Origin: Brucella intermedia LMG 3301
GTDB taxonomy: Bacteria > Pseudomonadota > Alphaproteobacteria > Rhizobiales > Rhizobiaceae
Reading direction: 5' to 3'
Length of the DNA stretch: 64,000 nt
NCBI RefSeq assembly: GCF_000182645.1
Contig: NZ_ACQA01000001.1
Coordinates: forward strand, 1,364,001 to 1,428,000
Below are positions 27,991-37,965 of this stretch, piece by piece (the first letter of the stretch is position 1; each line of letters opens with the position of its first letter). The translations under genes and the position numbers were made by a program. Below the pieces are notes generated by a model, which was not told where the DNA came from, made no database searches, and saw only the letters and a program-made list of their open reading frames with translations.

Positions 27991-28656
27991 TCAGCTGGCA
28001 GCGCGGAGCGGCGAAATCTGGATTTCCACGCGGCGGTTCTGCGCGCGTCCTTCCGGCGTCGCATTGGTGGCAACCGGCTGGCTGGCCCCATAGCCGATGA
28101 CGGCAAAACGACGTGGGTCGATGCCCTGCGAACCGAGATAGCTTGCAACCGAGGCGGCGCGGCGCTGCGACAAAGCCTGATTATGGCTGACGCTGCCCGT
28201 CGAATCGGTGTGGCCGTAGACATCCACGAGCGTCTGATTGAACTTGCGCAGCACGATCGCGACCGAATTAAGCGTCGGATAGAACTGGCTTTTCACCTGA
28301 TCCTGATCGGTATCGAAGGTGATACTCGAAGGCATGTTCAGGATGATCTGGTCGCCATTACGGGTCACGGAAACGCCCGTGCCCTGCAACTGCGCGCGGA
28401 GCTCGTTTTCCTGACGATCCATGTAATTGCCGATTGCACCGCCACCGAGCGCACCGATACCGGCGCCGATCAGCACGGCATTGCGCTGCGCACGGCTCGA
28501 ACCGCCGACCATCAGGCCGCCGAGAGCACCCACAGCCGCGCCGATCGCAGCACCACCGGCAGTGTTCGACATCTTCTGTTCCCCGGTATAAGGATCAGTG
28601 GTGCAGCCTGCGAGAAATGTGGCGGCGAAAAGGGCAATACCGGTCTTTTTCAGCAT
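27991..28656 (-). CDS. OmpA-family outer membrane lipoprotein with glycine zipper
   Basis: The 221-residue protein begins with the lipoprotein signal MLKKTGIALFAATFLAGC, placing the lipidated cysteine at 18. A glycine-zipper segment (AAIGAAVGALGGLMVGG, then GAGIGALGGGAIGNYMD) spans about residues 34-80. The C-terminal OmpA-like peptidoglycan-binding domain follows: VDVYGHTDSTGS, SQRRAASVASYL and NRRVEI. It probably tethers the outer membrane to peptidoglycan, like YiaD. The frame is open upstream, but the signal peptide fixes the ATG at 28656. It lies downstream of the SLT lipoprotein on the same strand. Confidence 0.9.
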   Translation of the reverse strand: MLKKTGIALFAATFLAGCTTDPYTGEQKMSNTAGGAAIGAAVGALGGLMVGGSSRAQRNAVLIGAGIGALGGGAIGNYMDRQENELRAQLQGTGVSVTRNGDQIILNMPSSITFDTDQDQVKSQFYPTLNSVAIVLRKFNQTLVDVYGHTDSTGSVSHNQALSQRRAASVASYLGSQGIDPRRFAVIGYGASQPVATNATPEGRAQNRRVEIQISPLRAAS

Positions 28657-28754
28657 GAAATGGTCATCCTCGATTAGCGAATCCGCTCGCATGATAGTAG
28701 CGATTAAGGCCGGATGGTGTTTTGGATACGAGATTGAATCCAGCCAGTCGCTTT

Positions 28755-29339
28755 TTAACTGAAGCCTCCGCAATTGCGCAACTGCGCGGCGTAACGATTG
28801 GCCATTGATTGGGCGCGTTTTGCGCCATTGAGTGCCGTTGCATTCCCCCGCCAGGCGCCGCGTGCATAACCGCCATGGCCGGAATAGTAGGCGAGATACA
28901 GGCTGTAGGCATCGCCACGATTGATCCCGTTCTTCAGATAGCTCTGGTAGTGATACCATCCGATGAAGTGAACCGCGTCCGCAAAATTGGTGCGCGATGC
29001 CGTCCAGCGACCCGTTTCGCGCTTGTAGCGGTCCCAGGTGCCATTCAGCGCCTGCGAATAGCCGTAGGCGCTGGAAGCCCGCTTCCACGGGATGATCCAG
29101 AGAATCTTGGTGCGCGGCGGGCGCGCATAGGGCTGAAAGCCGGATTCCGTATAGATCGTCGCCATCAGAACCGGAACCGGAACGCCGAACTCGCGCGAAA
29201 CCCGTGTGGCAGCCGTCTGCCAGTTATTGAACCAACCGTCGCGTTGATCGAAGACCGCGCATACATTGTTGACCTGCCGTGGGGCGGTCGCGCAGCCTCC
29301 AAGGATCACGAGCGCGACGAGAAACAAAACGCGCATCAT
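28755..29339 (-). CDS. Lytic transglycosylase-like (SLT) lipoprotein
   Basis: The 194-residue protein starts MMRVLFLVALVILGGCATAP with a lipobox (LGGC, Cys16). It then carries a compact SLT/lysozyme-like domain: VPVPVLMATIYTESGFQP with probable catalytic Glu65, SSAYGYSQALNGTWDRYKRE, and the family Tyr-rich YSLYLAYYSGHGGYARG. It should cleave the glycan backbone of peptidoglycan in the periplasm. The first ATG has GAGG six bases upstream. Proximity to the OmpA-like lipoprotein fits a cell-envelope pair. Confidence 0.87.
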   Translation of the reverse strand: MMRVLFLVALVILGGCATAPRQVNNVCAVFDQRDGWFNNWQTAATRVSREFGVPVPVLMATIYTESGFQPYARPPRTKILWIIPWKRASSAYGYSQALNGTWDRYKRETGRWTASRTNFADAVHFIGWYHYQSYLKNGINRGDAYSLYLAYYSGHGGYARGAWRGNATALNGAKRAQSMANRYAAQLRNCGGFS

Positions 29340-29456
29340 GGAAAACCTCGTCTCTTTGCAAAGATTGATAAAATGTAAAGATTAAGAAGACCTTTCTAAC
29401 GAGAGGTCATCCCCTCTCCACCACTTCAAACCCCTGTGAAGAAACTAAGCAAAAGC

Positions 29457-29556
29457 CGCATCCAATGCGGACGCGGCTCAAGCTGTGGATGAATGTGGAT
29501 AACTATGGGGATAGTTCATTTTCAAAAGAATAGAACGGTTCCGCTGAAACCGGTCT
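29457..29556 (-). terminator. Region after rarA: hairpin and DnaA-box-like 9-mers
   Basis: On the minus strand an AGCCGC...GCGGCT hairpin (29454-29479) is followed by TTTTGCTT and may end rarA transcripts. Just beside it, TGTGGATGA (29484-29492) and TGTGGATAA (29494-29502) resemble DnaA boxes, the second matching the consensus. No replication genes are near, so an origin is not claimed. Confidence 0.4.
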
Positions 29557-30873
29557 TCACCGGCGTCCCTGACGCTCCTGCCGCAACCGTGCCCAATATT
29601 CCAGACGCTTGCGAATATCCCGTTCGAAGCCGCGCTCCGGCGGATCGTAGAATTTCTGCCTTCCCATGCTTTCCGGAAAATAATCCTGCCCCGAAAAAGC
29701 ATCGGGCTGATCATGGTCATAGGCGTAGCCCTCGCCATAGCCCTCGTTCTTCATCAGCTTGGTTGGCGCATTGAGAATATGCTTGGGCGGCAGAAGCGAA
29801 CCATTCTCCTTGGCCGCACGCATAGAGGCTTTATAGGCCATATAAACCGCATTCGATTTCGGGGCGGTCGCAAGGTAAACGCAGGCCTGCGCCAGCGCCA
29901 GTTCGCCTTCCGGTGACCCCAGATAGTCATAGGCATCCTTGGCGGCATTGCAGATGACCAAGGCTTGCGGATCGGCAAGGCCTATGTCTTCCACCGCCAT
30001 ACGCACAAGCCGGCGGCCGAGATAGAGCGGATCCTCGCCCGCATCGAACATACGCGAAAGATAATAGAGCGCCGCGTCGGGGTCCGATCCGCGAACGGAT
30101 TTATGCAGTGCCGAAATCAGATTGTAATGCCCGTCCTGCCCCTTGTCGTAAACCGGAGCACGGCGCTGCACGACATCCTGTAATTTTTCTGCTGTAAACA
30201 CTTCATCCGGACGGGCAGCGCGCCAGACTTCCTCGCCAAGCGTCAGCGCAGCGCGCCCATCCCCATCGGCCATTCGAATAAGACTGGCCCGTGCTTCTTC
30301 GTCCAGCGGCAGCGGACGCTCTTCCTGCTCCTCGGCGCGGGTTAGAAGGGTTGCGATGCTCTCGCCGTCATGCGGATGGAAGGTCAGTACCCTCGCCCGG
30401 GACAAAAGAGCGGCATTGAGCTCAAAAGACGGGTTCTCTGTCGTCGCGCCGATCAGGATTACGGTGCCGTCTTCCATGACCGGCAGAAAACTATCCTGCT
30501 GTGCGCGATTGAAGCGATGAATTTCGTCCACGAAAAGCAACGTTTGACGCCCGGACATACGACGTGCGCGCGCAGCTTCAAAAACCTTTTTGAGATCGGC
30601 AACGCCGGAAAAGATTGCCGAAATCTGTTCGAACGCCAGATCAGTCTCTCCGGCAAGCAGGCGGGCAACCGTCGTCTTGCCGGTTCCCGGTGGTCCCCAG
30701 AAGATCATGGAGCCGAGCGACCCGGATGCGATCATGCGCGTCAGCACACCTTCAGGCCCTGTCAGATGTTCCTGACCGGTCACTTCCGACAGATGTCTAG
30801 GACGCAGACGGTCAGCAAGCGGACGGTTGCGGTCCGCGTTTGGGTCTGCCGCTGCTGAGAAAAGATCGCTCAT
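29557..30873 (-). CDS. rarA: Replication-associated recombination protein A (AAA+ ATPase)
   Basis: RarA/MgsA acts at stalled replication forks. The 438-residue protein opens LADRLRPRHLSEVTGQEHLT, then Walker A GPPGTGKTTVARLLAGE near residue 58, Walker B LLFVDEIHRFNRAQQD near 112 and sensor 1 ILIGATTENPSFELN. The C-terminal tetramerisation domain includes DALYYLSRMFDAGEDPLYLG-like sequence and VYLATAPKSNAVYMAY. All match the RarA/WRNIP1 family. It follows the degP-like gene on the same strand after 87 bases. Confidence 0.95.
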   Translation of the reverse strand: MSDLFSAAADPNADRNRPLADRLRPRHLSEVTGQEHLTGPEGVLTRMIASGSLGSMIFWGPPGTGKTTVARLLAGETDLAFEQISAIFSGVADLKKVFEAARARRMSGRQTLLFVDEIHRFNRAQQDSFLPVMEDGTVILIGATTENPSFELNAALLSRARVLTFHPHDGESIATLLTRAEEQEERPLPLDEEARASLIRMADGDGRAALTLGEEVWRAARPDEVFTAEKLQDVVQRRAPVYDKGQDGHYNLISALHKSVRGSDPDAALYYLSRMFDAGEDPLYLGRRLVRMAVEDIGLADPQALVICNAAKDAYDYLGSPEGELALAQACVYLATAPKSNAVYMAYKASMRAAKENGSLLPPKHILNAPTKLMKNEGYGEGYAYDHDQPDAFSGQDYFPESMGRQKFYDPPERGFERDIRKRLEYWARLRQERQGRR

Positions 30874-30960
30874 TCAATTGCTCTATCAAAAGACCATACC
30901 GCTTCAGGCATAATGCGGCCCGAAGCGGCATGCAACTTTTAGCAATCCGTCGGTATCGGT

Positions 30961-32385
30961 TTAACGCACAAACTGGCGCAACAGCATTCCGTTACGCTCC
31001 ACCTCAAGCCGCCAGGCGAGACCACGCCCCGCTTCCAGAATCGCGGTCAGATCTCCCACCGTCCGGATGGAGTTTCCGTTGATGCTCCGAACAATATCAC
31101 CGGGACGCAAGCCGAGCCTTGCCGCCGGAGAACCGGAATAGACCTCAACGACCGCCACGCCCTGGCTGTCGCGCCTGAGGCGCAATTTTGCAGCGGTCGA
31201 AGGCGTGAGTTCAAGCACCGATGCACCAGCAAAGGGATTGTCGCCCTCGATAACCTGCGGTGCGGTTTCCTTGACCGCTGGCGCTTTGGAGAGCTTCACC
31301 GGGATGGTCTGGTTTTTTCCGTTCCTCATGATTTCGATCGACACGGTGTTACCAATACCGGCCGTCGAAAGACGATAACCAAGAACGTCCTGGTTATCGA
31401 CGCGGACGCCCTGGACGGACAAAACCACATCGCCGATTTTCAGCCCGGCCGCTTCAGCCGGTCCGCCTTTTGCGACGGCAGTGATCAAGGCCCCGTATGG
31501 CTTCTCCATGCCGAGGCCTTCGGCCAGATCGGCCGTCACGCCCTGGAAAGTCGCGCCGATATAGGGGCGCTCGAAACTCGTGCTGCCATTCTGCGCGGCC
31601 TCGACAACGGCGCGAACCATGTTCGACGGAATCGCGAAGCCGATCCCAACCGAGCCGCCGGAACGCGAATAGATCGCGGTGTTGATACCGATCAGGCGCC
31701 CGCGCATGTCGATCAGCGCACCGCCCGAATTGCCGGGATTGATGGCAGCATCGGTCTGGATGAAGAAATCGAAATCGGAAATCCCAACCTGAGTGCGCGA
31801 TTGCGCGGAAACGATACCGCTCGTCACCGTCTGGCCCACGCCGAAGGGATTGCCAATCGCAAGCACCAGATCGCCGACTTCCACGTCATCAGAGTTACCG
31901 AGGCCGAGAACTGGAAACTTGTCCTTGGCTTCGATTTTCAGAACGGCGAGATCAGTGGTTTCGTCACGCAGAAGCAGCTTGCTTTCAAACTCGCGCCCAT
32001 CCGACAGGGCGACTTTGATTTCATCCGCATCCTTGATGACGTGGTTGTTCGTCACCACGATGCCCGAACTCTCGACGATCACCCCGGAACCGAGCGATTG
32101 CTGGATGCGCGGCTTGCTTTCGCCAAACTGCCGTCCGAAAAACTGCTCAAAAAAAGGATCGCCCGCAAAGGGCGAACGCGCCTGCACCTGACGAGCGGCA
32201 TAGACGTTCACAACGGCGGGCGTCGTTTCCTTCACAAGCGGAGCGAAGGACAACTGCATGTCGGCCCGGTTGAGCGGTATCTGTTTCTGTGGCGCCGCGG
32301 GAGCGTCCTGCGCCATGGCTGAAGGAACAGCCAGTCCGACCGATGCCAGCACGAGACCCAATATGCTTAAACGTCGCCAATTCAT
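30961..32385 (-). CDS. DegP/HtrA-type periplasmic serine endoprotease
   Basis: The 474-residue protein has a signal peptide (MNWRRLSILGLVLASVGLAV, cleavage after SAMA) and a trypsin-like domain with the triad His115 (NNHVIKDADE), Asp145 (DETTDLAVLK) and Ser220 (NPGNSGGALI). Two PDZ domains follow, the first around KIGDVVLSVQGVRVDNQ and the second around RLGLRPGDIVRSINGN. It degrades or refolds damaged periplasmic proteins. DegP, DegQ and MucD subtypes are not separable here. The ATG at 32383-32385 has GGAG seven bases upstream, better placed than the ATG six bases earlier. It lies just downstream of the rplQ terminator. Confidence 0.92.
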   Translation of the reverse strand: MNWRRLSILGLVLASVGLAVPSAMAQDAPAAPQKQIPLNRADMQLSFAPLVKETTPAVVNVYAARQVQARSPFAGDPFFEQFFGRQFGESKPRIQQSLGSGVIVESSGIVVTNNHVIKDADEIKVALSDGREFESKLLLRDETTDLAVLKIEAKDKFPVLGLGNSDDVEVGDLVLAIGNPFGVGQTVTSGIVSAQSRTQVGISDFDFFIQTDAAINPGNSGGALIDMRGRLIGINTAIYSRSGGSVGIGFAIPSNMVRAVVEAAQNGSTSFERPYIGATFQGVTADLAEGLGMEKPYGALITAVAKGGPAEAAGLKIGDVVLSVQGVRVDNQDVLGYRLSTAGIGNTVSIEIMRNGKNQTIPVKLSKAPAVKETAPQVIEGDNPFAGASVLELTPSTAAKLRLRRDSQGVAVVEVYSGSPAARLGLRPGDIVRSINGNSIRTVGDLTAILEAGRGLAWRLEVERNGMLLRQFVR

Positions 32386-32558
32386 GCACATACTCCGCAC
32401 TTATCAAGGTCTGCCGCTTCCACAAAGGAAGCAAGACTCGGGTGTTGAATGTAGTCAACTGAACGCAAGGATAAAGGGCCACATTGTGACCTGGGGCCAT
32501 AAACCGTCTGTTTTTGGCGCATGCTGCCCCGCAAAAAACATAAACGGCCAAGAACGCA

Positions 32559-32588
32559 AACAAAAAGGGCCGCACACGGCGGCCCTTT
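32559..32588 (-). terminator. Terminator after rplQ
   Basis: AAAGGGCCGC at 32564-32573 pairs with GCGGCCCTTT at 32579-32588 over a five-base loop. On the minus strand the stem runs into TTTTTGTTTG. It closes the alpha operon 24 bases after rplQ. Confidence 0.9.
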
Positions 32589-32611
32589 GATTGATCAGAA
32601 ATCAGCGCAGA

Positions 32612-33040
32612 TTATGCTGCGTCTGCTTCCGCAGCCTGTTCGGCTTCGACGCGGGCGCGGTCAGCCTTGCCCTTTGCATCGACGTCGCGTTCCACGAATT
32701 CGACAACTGCCAGAGGCGCGTTGTCGCCAGCGCGGAAGCCAGCCTTCATGATACGGATGTATCCACCGTTGCGGGTCGCATAGCGAGCAGCCAGCGTATC
32801 GAACAGCTTTGCGACGAGCTTGACGTCGCGAATAGCCGAGATAGCCTGACGGCGGGCATGCAGATCGCCGCGCTTGCCGAGCGTGACAAGCTTTTCAACG
32901 ATCGGGCGAATTTCCTTAGCTTTTGGAAGCGTCGTCACAATCTGCTCGTGTTCGATAAGCGAAGCAGCCATGTTGGCGAACATCGCCTTGCGGTGCGAGG
33001 CAGTGCGGTTCAGCTTACGGTATCCGTTACCGTGACGCAT
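32612..33040 (-). CDS. rplQ: 50S ribosomal protein L17
   Basis: bL17 binds 23S rRNA near the exit-tunnel rim. The 142 residues begin [20 protein letters not shown], the family signature, and include [20 protein letters not shown] and [16 protein letters not shown] segments. A tail of about 20 residues rich in Ala and Glu extends beyond the E. coli length. It is the last gene of the rpsM-rpsK-rpoA-rplQ unit. GGAGAAGG precedes the ATG. Confidence 0.97.
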   Translation of the reverse strand: MRHGNGYRKLNRTASHRKAMFANMAASLIEHEQIVTTLPKAKEIRPIVEKLVTLGKRGDLHARRQAISAIRDVKLVAKLFDTLAARYATRNGGYIRIMKAGFRAGDNAPLAVVEFVERDVDAKGKADRARVEAEQAAEADAA

Positions 33041-33079
33041 GAGCCTTCTCCTTAATTAGTTCTAGCCGGATAGCCGGTC

Positions 33080-34093
33080 TTAATATTGGTCTTCGTAGCG
33101 CTTTGCGAGATCTTCGATATTTTCCGGCGGCCAGGACGGGATTTCCATACCGAGATGGAGACCCATCGATGCCAGAACTTCCTTGATCTCGTTGAGCGAC
33201 TTGCGGCCGAAATTCGGAGTCCGCAGCATCTCGGCTTCCGTCTTCTGGATCAGATCGCCGATGTAGACGATGTTGTCGTTCTTCAGGCAGTTTGCCGAAC
33301 GGACGGACAGTTCGAGTTCGTCCACCTTCTTGAGCAGAGCCGGGTTGAAAGCCAGTTCCGCAACCTGTTCCTGCGGAGCCTCCTTCTGCGGCTCTTCGAA
33401 GTTGACGAAGATCGCCAGCTGGTCCTGGAGAATACGAGCAGCGTATGCCACTGCGTCTTCACCGCTGACCGAGCCGTTTGTCTCGATGTTCAGCGTCAGC
33501 TTGTCATAATCGAGAACCTGACCTTCACGGGTGTTCTCGATCTTGTACGACACCTTGCGAACCGGCGAATACAGGCTGTCGACCGGGATAAGCCCGATCG
33601 GAGCGTCTTCCGCGCGGTTGCGGTCGGCAGGCACATAGCCCTTGCCGGTGTTGACGGTGAATTCCATGCGGATTTCAGCGCCTTCGTCCAGCGTGCAGAT
33701 GACGTGATCCGGGTTGAGGATCTCGACATCGCCGACAGTCTGAATGTCGCCAGCCGTAACGACGCCTGGGCCTTCCTTGCGGACGACCATGCGCTTCGGG
33801 CCCTCGCCTTCCATGCGGATGGCGATTTCCTTGACGTTCAGAACGATATCCGTAACGTCTTCGCGGACGCCCGGGATCGAAGAGAATTCATGCAGAACGC
33901 CATCGATCTGAATGGCGGTCACGGCAGCGCCGCGAAGCGACGACAGAAGCACGCGACGCAGGGCATTACCGAGCGTCAGACCGAAGCCGCGTTCCAGCGG
34001 TTCAGCAACGACGGTTGCATGCGTGCGGGAGCCGTTGGTGATGAAATCCACCTTGTTCGGCTTGATAAGTTCCTGCCAGTTCTTCTGGATCAT
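33080..34093 (-). CDS. rpoA: DNA-directed RNA polymerase subunit alpha
   Basis: The alpha dimer nucleates polymerase assembly. The 337 residues comprise an N-terminal assembly domain ([20 protein letters not shown] and [20 protein letters not shown], residues about 35-80) and a linker. The C-terminal domain follows, with [20 protein letters not shown] and [20 protein letters not shown], which contacts UP elements and activators. The linker is extended and acidic ([15 protein letters not shown]). It is full length and lies between rpsK and rplQ as is usual. Confidence 0.98.
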   Translation of the reverse strand: MIQKNWQELIKPNKVDFITNGSRTHATVVAEPLERGFGLTLGNALRRVLLSSLRGAAVTAIQIDGVLHEFSSIPGVREDVTDIVLNVKEIAIRMEGEGPKRMVVRKEGPGVVTAGDIQTVGDVEILNPDHVICTLDEGAEIRMEFTVNTGKGYVPADRNRAEDAPIGLIPVDSLYSPVRKVSYKIENTREGQVLDYDKLTLNIETNGSVSGEDAVAYAARILQDQLAIFVNFEEPQKEAPQEQVAELAFNPALLKKVDELELSVRSANCLKNDNIVYIGDLIQKTEAEMLRTPNFGRKSLNEIKEVLASMGLHLGMEIPSWPPENIEDLAKRYEDQY

Positions 34094-34208
34094 GTAAGTA
34101 TCCCTCTATCAATCGTCGCTACCATCCTATCGTAGCGATCAAGTGTAGAAACCGCAGAGGAGCCCCGAACTTGAAAAGCCCGAGGCTCATACGGCATGTG
34201 AATGAGGA

Positions 34209-34598
34209 TTAGACCCGGCGCTTCTTGCGCGGACGGCAACCGTTGTGCGGGATCGGCGTAACATCGCGGATCGACGTGATCACAAAGCCGGCAGCCTGAA
34301 GGGCGCGCAGCGCGGATTCACGGCCAGAGCCCGGTCCGCAAACCTCGACTTCGAGGGAGCGCATGCCATGTTCCTGTGCCTTCTTGGCGCAGTCTTCGGC
34401 AGCGATCTGAGCGGCAAACGGGGTCGACTTGCGCGAACCCTTGAAACCCTGAGCACCGGCAGACGACCAGGCAATCGCATTGCCCTGAGCATCCGTAATG
34501 GTGATCATGGTGTTGTTGAACGTCGAATTTACGTGGGCAACGCCCGACGAGATGTTTTTACGCTCGCGACGGCGAACGCGCGTGGCTTCCTTGGCCAT
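34209..34598 (-). CDS. rpsK: 30S ribosomal protein S11
   Basis: uS11 lies on the 30S platform at the mRNA exit. The 129 residues carry [20 protein letters not shown], the [14 protein letters not shown] segment and the basic end [12 protein letters not shown]. The gap to rpoA (115 bases) shows no obvious terminator, which is consistent with one alpha-operon transcript. Confidence 0.98.
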
Positions 34599-34725
34599 GA
34601 CAGTCCTTTCAATCGATCTCTACACCGCCGTAATTCCAGCGGCTACACCGGTCCTCAAGAAAGGACCAGCATCAAACCCAACCGGCGCACCGGAAGGGCT
34701 CGACGGAACATGCGTCCCGTCGAAA

Positions 34726-35094
34726 TTACTTCTTCTTGCCTGCGATTGCCTTCGCCGGACCCTTGCGGGTGCGTGCGTTGGTGTGCGTGCGCTGGCCGCG
34801 AACCGGCAGCGAACGACGATGACGCAGACCGCGGTAGCAGCCCAGGTCCATCAGGCGCTTGATATTCATCGAAACTTCACGACGCAGGTCACCTTCGACC
34901 TGGTAATCAGCATCGATTGCTTCGCGGATCTGAAGGACTTCAGCATCCGACAGCTGGTTAACGCGACGATCGTCAGCAATGCCGACCTTCGTTACGATTT
35001 CCCGAGCAAATTTCGGTCCGATCCCATGGATGTACTGAAGCGCAATAACAACGCGCTTGTTCGTCGGGATGTTGACGCCAGCGATACGTGCCAC
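34726..35094 (-). CDS. rpsM: 30S ribosomal protein S13
   Basis: uS13 sits in the 30S head and contacts P-site tRNA through its basic tail. The 122 residues start [20 protein letters not shown] and include [20 protein letters not shown] before the Lys/Ala-rich end AKAIAGKKK. It is the first gene after the adk terminator. There is no rpsD in this block, unlike E. coli. Confidence 0.98.
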   Translation of the reverse strand: MARIAGVNIPTNKRVVIALQYIHGIGPKFAREIVTKVGIADDRRVNQLSDAEVLQIREAIDADYQVEGDLRREVSMNIKRLMDLGCYRGLRHRRSLPVRGQRTHTNARTRKGPAKAIAGKKK

Positions 35095-35225
35095 GTCTGT
35101 TCTCCTTGAGTTATAGAAATTTCCATCTGGCAGATGCGATCAACCAGACAGCATTAAATGACCGGTACCGGCCTCTTTCGATTTCCGCCGATACCCGCCA
35201 TTCAAAACCAGTTGAAGTGGCGCAG

Positions 35226-35254
35226 TCTTTGACGGAATCGCCCGAAAAAGTCAA
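35226..35254 (-). promoter_or_regulatory. Possible promoter for the rpsM-rplQ unit
   Basis: On the minus strand TTGACT (35249-35254) is followed after 17 bases by CAAAGA (35226-35231). The -35 is good and the -10 poor. Its position, between the adk terminator and rpsM, is what a separate alpha-operon promoter would need. Confidence 0.35.
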
Positions 35255-35322
35255 CTCTTAACTGTCCGTAAAGCCATCAAACCGGCCTGACAGACAATTC
35301 GAGCAACTTCTGGAAGCAATAA

Positions 35323-35357
35323 ACGGGCAGAAAACGCTTCACGCATTCCCTGCCCGT
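35323..35357 (-). terminator. Probable terminator after adk
   Basis: ACGGGCAG at 35323-35330 pairs with CTGCCCGT at 35350-35357. On the minus strand the stem runs into TTTATTGCTT. It would end the S10-spc transcript after adk. Confidence 0.65.
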
Positions 35358-35391
35358 ATTGGAACAAGGCTTCTTCAAGCCTCATCAATTT

Positions 35392-35976
35392 TTACGCCGG
35401 AACGAGAATTCTCTCGATTTCGGCGGTAACTTCTTCAACCGGCGCCATGCCATTGATGACGCGCAGTTCACCGGTTCCCGCATAATAGCTCGAAAGCGGC
35501 GCTGTCTTTTCGCGGTATTCCACGAGACGCTTGCGGAAAGCTTCGGGATTGTCGTCCGAACGGACCTGACCACCCTTGGCGATCGTCTCGTTCACACGGC
35601 TCTCCATCCGCTTGACCAGGGCATTCTCGTCAACCTTCAGCTCGATCACTGCATCGAGCTTGAGGCCCTTGCCCGCCAACATGGTTCCCAGAGCCTGGGC
35701 TTGCGGCACAGTGCGAGGGTAACCGTCAAGGATGAACCCGTTCGCGCAATCCGGAGCATCTATGCGCTCCGATACGATCTGGTTCACGATCTCGTCGGAA
35801 ACCAGTTGCCCGGCGTCCATCACGGCCTTGGCGCGCTTCCCGATCTCGCTCTGCTGGGCGACTGCTGCACGCAGCATGTCGCCGGTCGAGAGCTGAGGAA
35901 TTCCATGCTTCTTGGTAAGAAGTCCAGCCTGCGTCCCCTTACCTGCTCCGGGCGGCCCAAGAAGTATCAGTCTCAT
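35392..35976 (-). CDS. adk: Adenylate kinase, short form
   Basis: Adk balances ATP, ADP and AMP. The protein opens [20 protein letters not shown] (P-loop) and has [30 protein letters not shown] and the LID-proximal arginines in [19 protein letters not shown]. At 194 residues it lacks the long LID insertion and has no zinc cysteines, as in alphaproteobacterial short kinases. Its ATG overlaps the secY stop by four bases. Confidence 0.96.
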   Translation of the reverse strand: MRLILLGPPGAGKGTQAGLLTKKHGIPQLSTGDMLRAAVAQQSEIGKRAKAVMDAGQLVSDEIVNQIVSERIDAPDCANGFILDGYPRTVPQAQALGTMLAGKGLKLDAVIELKVDENALVKRMESRVNETIAKGGQVRSDDNPEAFRKRLVEYREKTAPLSSYYAGTGELRVINGMAPVEEVTAEIERILVPA

Positions 35977-37313
35977 TTATTGCGTTTCCCACCTCTGAGT
36001 TTGGACTTCTTGATCAACCCTTCATACTGATGGGCGATCAGATGCCCCTGAATTTGCGCAACCGTGTCGAGCGTCACGCTCACAACGATCAGCAGCGAGG
36101 TGCCACCAAGATAGAAGGGCACACCGGTTGCGGAAATCAGGAATTCCGGCAGGAGACAGACAAGCACGATATAGATGGCGCCGACAACAGTGATGCGTGT
36201 CAGCACATAGTCTATGTATTCGGCGGTACGCTCACCCGGACGAATGCCCGGAATAAAGCCGGAATGCTTCTTGAGCTGGTCAGCGGTGTCCTTGGGATTG
36301 AACACAATGGCCGTGTAGAAGAAGCAGAAGAATGCCATCAATGCAGCATAGAACAGCATGTAGAGCGGCTGTCCGTGGCCAAGCGCATTGAGAATGGTCG
36401 TCGCCCAGGCAGGCATTTCCGTCGTGTTGGCGAAGCCGGCAACAGTCGCAGGCAAAAGCAGCAGCGACGAAGCGAAAATCGGAGGAATAACGCCTGCAGT
36501 ATTGAGCTTCAGCGGGAGATGCGAGGTGTCGCCCTGGAACATGCGATTGCCGACCTGACGCTTCGGATACTGGATCAGAAGACGACGCTGCGCACGTTCG
36601 ACGAAAACGATGACCGCAATCAGCACGATAGCAAGAATGATGACACCCAGAATGAGGCCCGTCGACAGCGCGCCGGTACGGCCGAGTTCCAGTGTGCCGG
36701 AAATTGCGTGCGGCAGGTTTGCGACGATACCAGAGAAGATGATCAGCGAAATACCGTTGCCGATACCGCGCGCAGTGATCTGCTCGCCGAGCCACATCAG
36801 GAACATCGTGCCACCCACAAGGGTAATCACTGACGAGACCATGAAGAAAGGTCCGGGGCTGGTAACGATGCCGTTACCGGACTGCAAACCGACCGAAATC
36901 GCGTAGGCCTGAACAAGCGCCAGAAGCACCGTGCCGTAACGCGTGTACTGATTGATGATCTTGCGACCCGCCTCGCCTTCCTTCTTCAGCGCTTCAAGCG
37001 ACGGCACAACGGACGTCATGAGCTGCACGATAATGGAGGCAGAGATATAAGGCATGATGCCGAGCGCAAAAATGGCCATACGGCCCACGGCGCCACCGGC
37101 AAACATGTTAAAGAGCCCGAGCACACCCTGGCTATGCTGCTGGAAAGCCTGCGCAAGCGCGTCAGGATTGATGCCGGGAAGCGGAATATAGGTGCCGAAC
37201 CGGTATACGAGCAAAGCACCCAGCGTGAACCAGATGCGCTTCTTGAGTTCTTCTGCCTTCGAGAAAGCCGAAAAATTGAGATTGGAAACTAGCTGTTCAG
37301 CAGCCGATGCCAT
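35973..37313 (-). CDS. secY: Protein translocase subunit SecY
   Basis: SecY forms the membrane protein-conducting channel. The 446 residues contain ten hydrophobic segments. The start [20 protein letters not shown] and the motif [19 protein letters not shown] precede the plug and helix 2. [19 protein letters not shown] near residue 360 belongs to the ribosome- and SecA-binding C4/C5 region. It follows rplO after 161 bases and no rpmJ lies behind it. Confidence 0.98.
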   Translation of the reverse strand: MASAAEQLVSNLNFSAFSKAEELKKRIWFTLGALLVYRFGTYIPLPGINPDALAQAFQQHSQGVLGLFNMFAGGAVGRMAIFALGIMPYISASIIVQLMTSVVPSLEALKKEGEAGRKIINQYTRYGTVLLALVQAYAISVGLQSGNGIVTSPGPFFMVSSVITLVGGTMFLMWLGEQITARGIGNGISLIIFSGIVANLPHAISGTLELGRTGALSTGLILGVIILAIVLIAVIVFVERAQRRLLIQYPKRQVGNRMFQGDTSHLPLKLNTAGVIPPIFASSLLLLPATVAGFANTTEMPAWATTILNALGHGQPLYMLFYAALMAFFCFFYTAIVFNPKDTADQLKKHSGFIPGIRPGERTAEYIDYVLTRITVVGAIYIVLVCLLPEFLISATGVPFYLGGTSLLIVVSVTLDTVAQIQGHLIAHQYEGLIKKSKLRGGKRNK

Positions 37314-37428
37314 TAAATTTCTCCGGTGAAAAGTCTCCGGTCCTCCGCCCCCGTCAGCGCAATCTATAGCGGTCGCGCCTCGAGACTAAAAAGACCCTAC
37401 CCAGATATGCGCATTGGCATAAATGTGC

Positions 37429-37463
37429 AAGCGGCGGCACTAAGGCCGCCGCTTTTTATTTTT
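37429..37463 (+). terminator. Plus-strand terminator-like hairpin between rplO and secY
   Basis: GCGGCGGC at 37431-37438 pairs with GCCGCCGC at 37445-37452 over a six-base loop, followed on the plus strand by TTTTTATTTTTG. All genes here are on the minus strand, where the hairpin follows rplO but has no proper U-tract. It might block antisense transcription or act as a processing or attenuation hairpin. Confidence 0.6.
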
Positions 37464-37474
37464 GTATCGAAGCC

Positions 37475-37945
37475 TTATTCGGCAGCGGCTTCAGGGAGCT
37501 TGAAGCTACCGCCAGCCTTTTCGATCTTTTCGACCGCAGCCTTGGAAGCACCGGCTACTTCGAAGGCAACCTTTGCCTTCAGTTCGCCGTCCGAAAGGAT
37601 GCGAACGCCGTCCTTGGCGCGACGAATCACACCAGCAGCCTTCAGCGAATCGAGGTTCACAACAGCCTTGGCGTCGAGCTTGCCTGCATCGATAGCGGCC
37701 TGAATACGGCCGAGCGACACAACGTTGAAGCTCTTTGCAAAGATGTTGGTGAAGCCGCGCTTCGGCAGACGGCGGTAGATTGGCATCTGGCCGCCTTCGA
37801 AGCCATTGATCGAAACGCCCGAACGGGACTTCTGACCCTTGACGCCGCGACCACCGGTCTTGCCGGTGCCCGAACCGATACCGCGACCAACGCGCTTGCG
37901 CGCCTTGACCGAACCTGGCTTGTCACGCAGATCGTTGAGTTTCAT
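37475..37945 (-). CDS. rplO: 50S ribosomal protein L15
   Basis: uL15 stabilises 23S rRNA during late 50S assembly. The start [20 protein letters not shown] and the glycine/arginine-rich extension [20 protein letters not shown] are diagnostic. The total is 156 residues. The ATG at 37945 gives the canonical MKLNDL start, and an upstream in-frame start is not supported. Confidence 0.97.
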   Translation of the reverse strand: MKLNDLRDKPGSVKARKRVGRGIGSGTGKTGGRGVKGQKSRSGVSINGFEGGQMPIYRRLPKRGFTNIFAKSFNVVSLGRIQAAIDAGKLDAKAVVNLDSLKAAGVIRRAKDGVRILSDGELKAKVAFEVAGASKAAVEKIEKAGGSFKLPEAAAE

Positions 37946-37965
37946 ATCTCTATCTCCCTGCGCTA

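Noticed and set aside
29484..29502. Replication origin suggested by DnaA-like boxes
   Set aside because: Only two boxes are present, with no AT-rich unwinding element and no dnaA, dnaN, repABC or parAB genes nearby.
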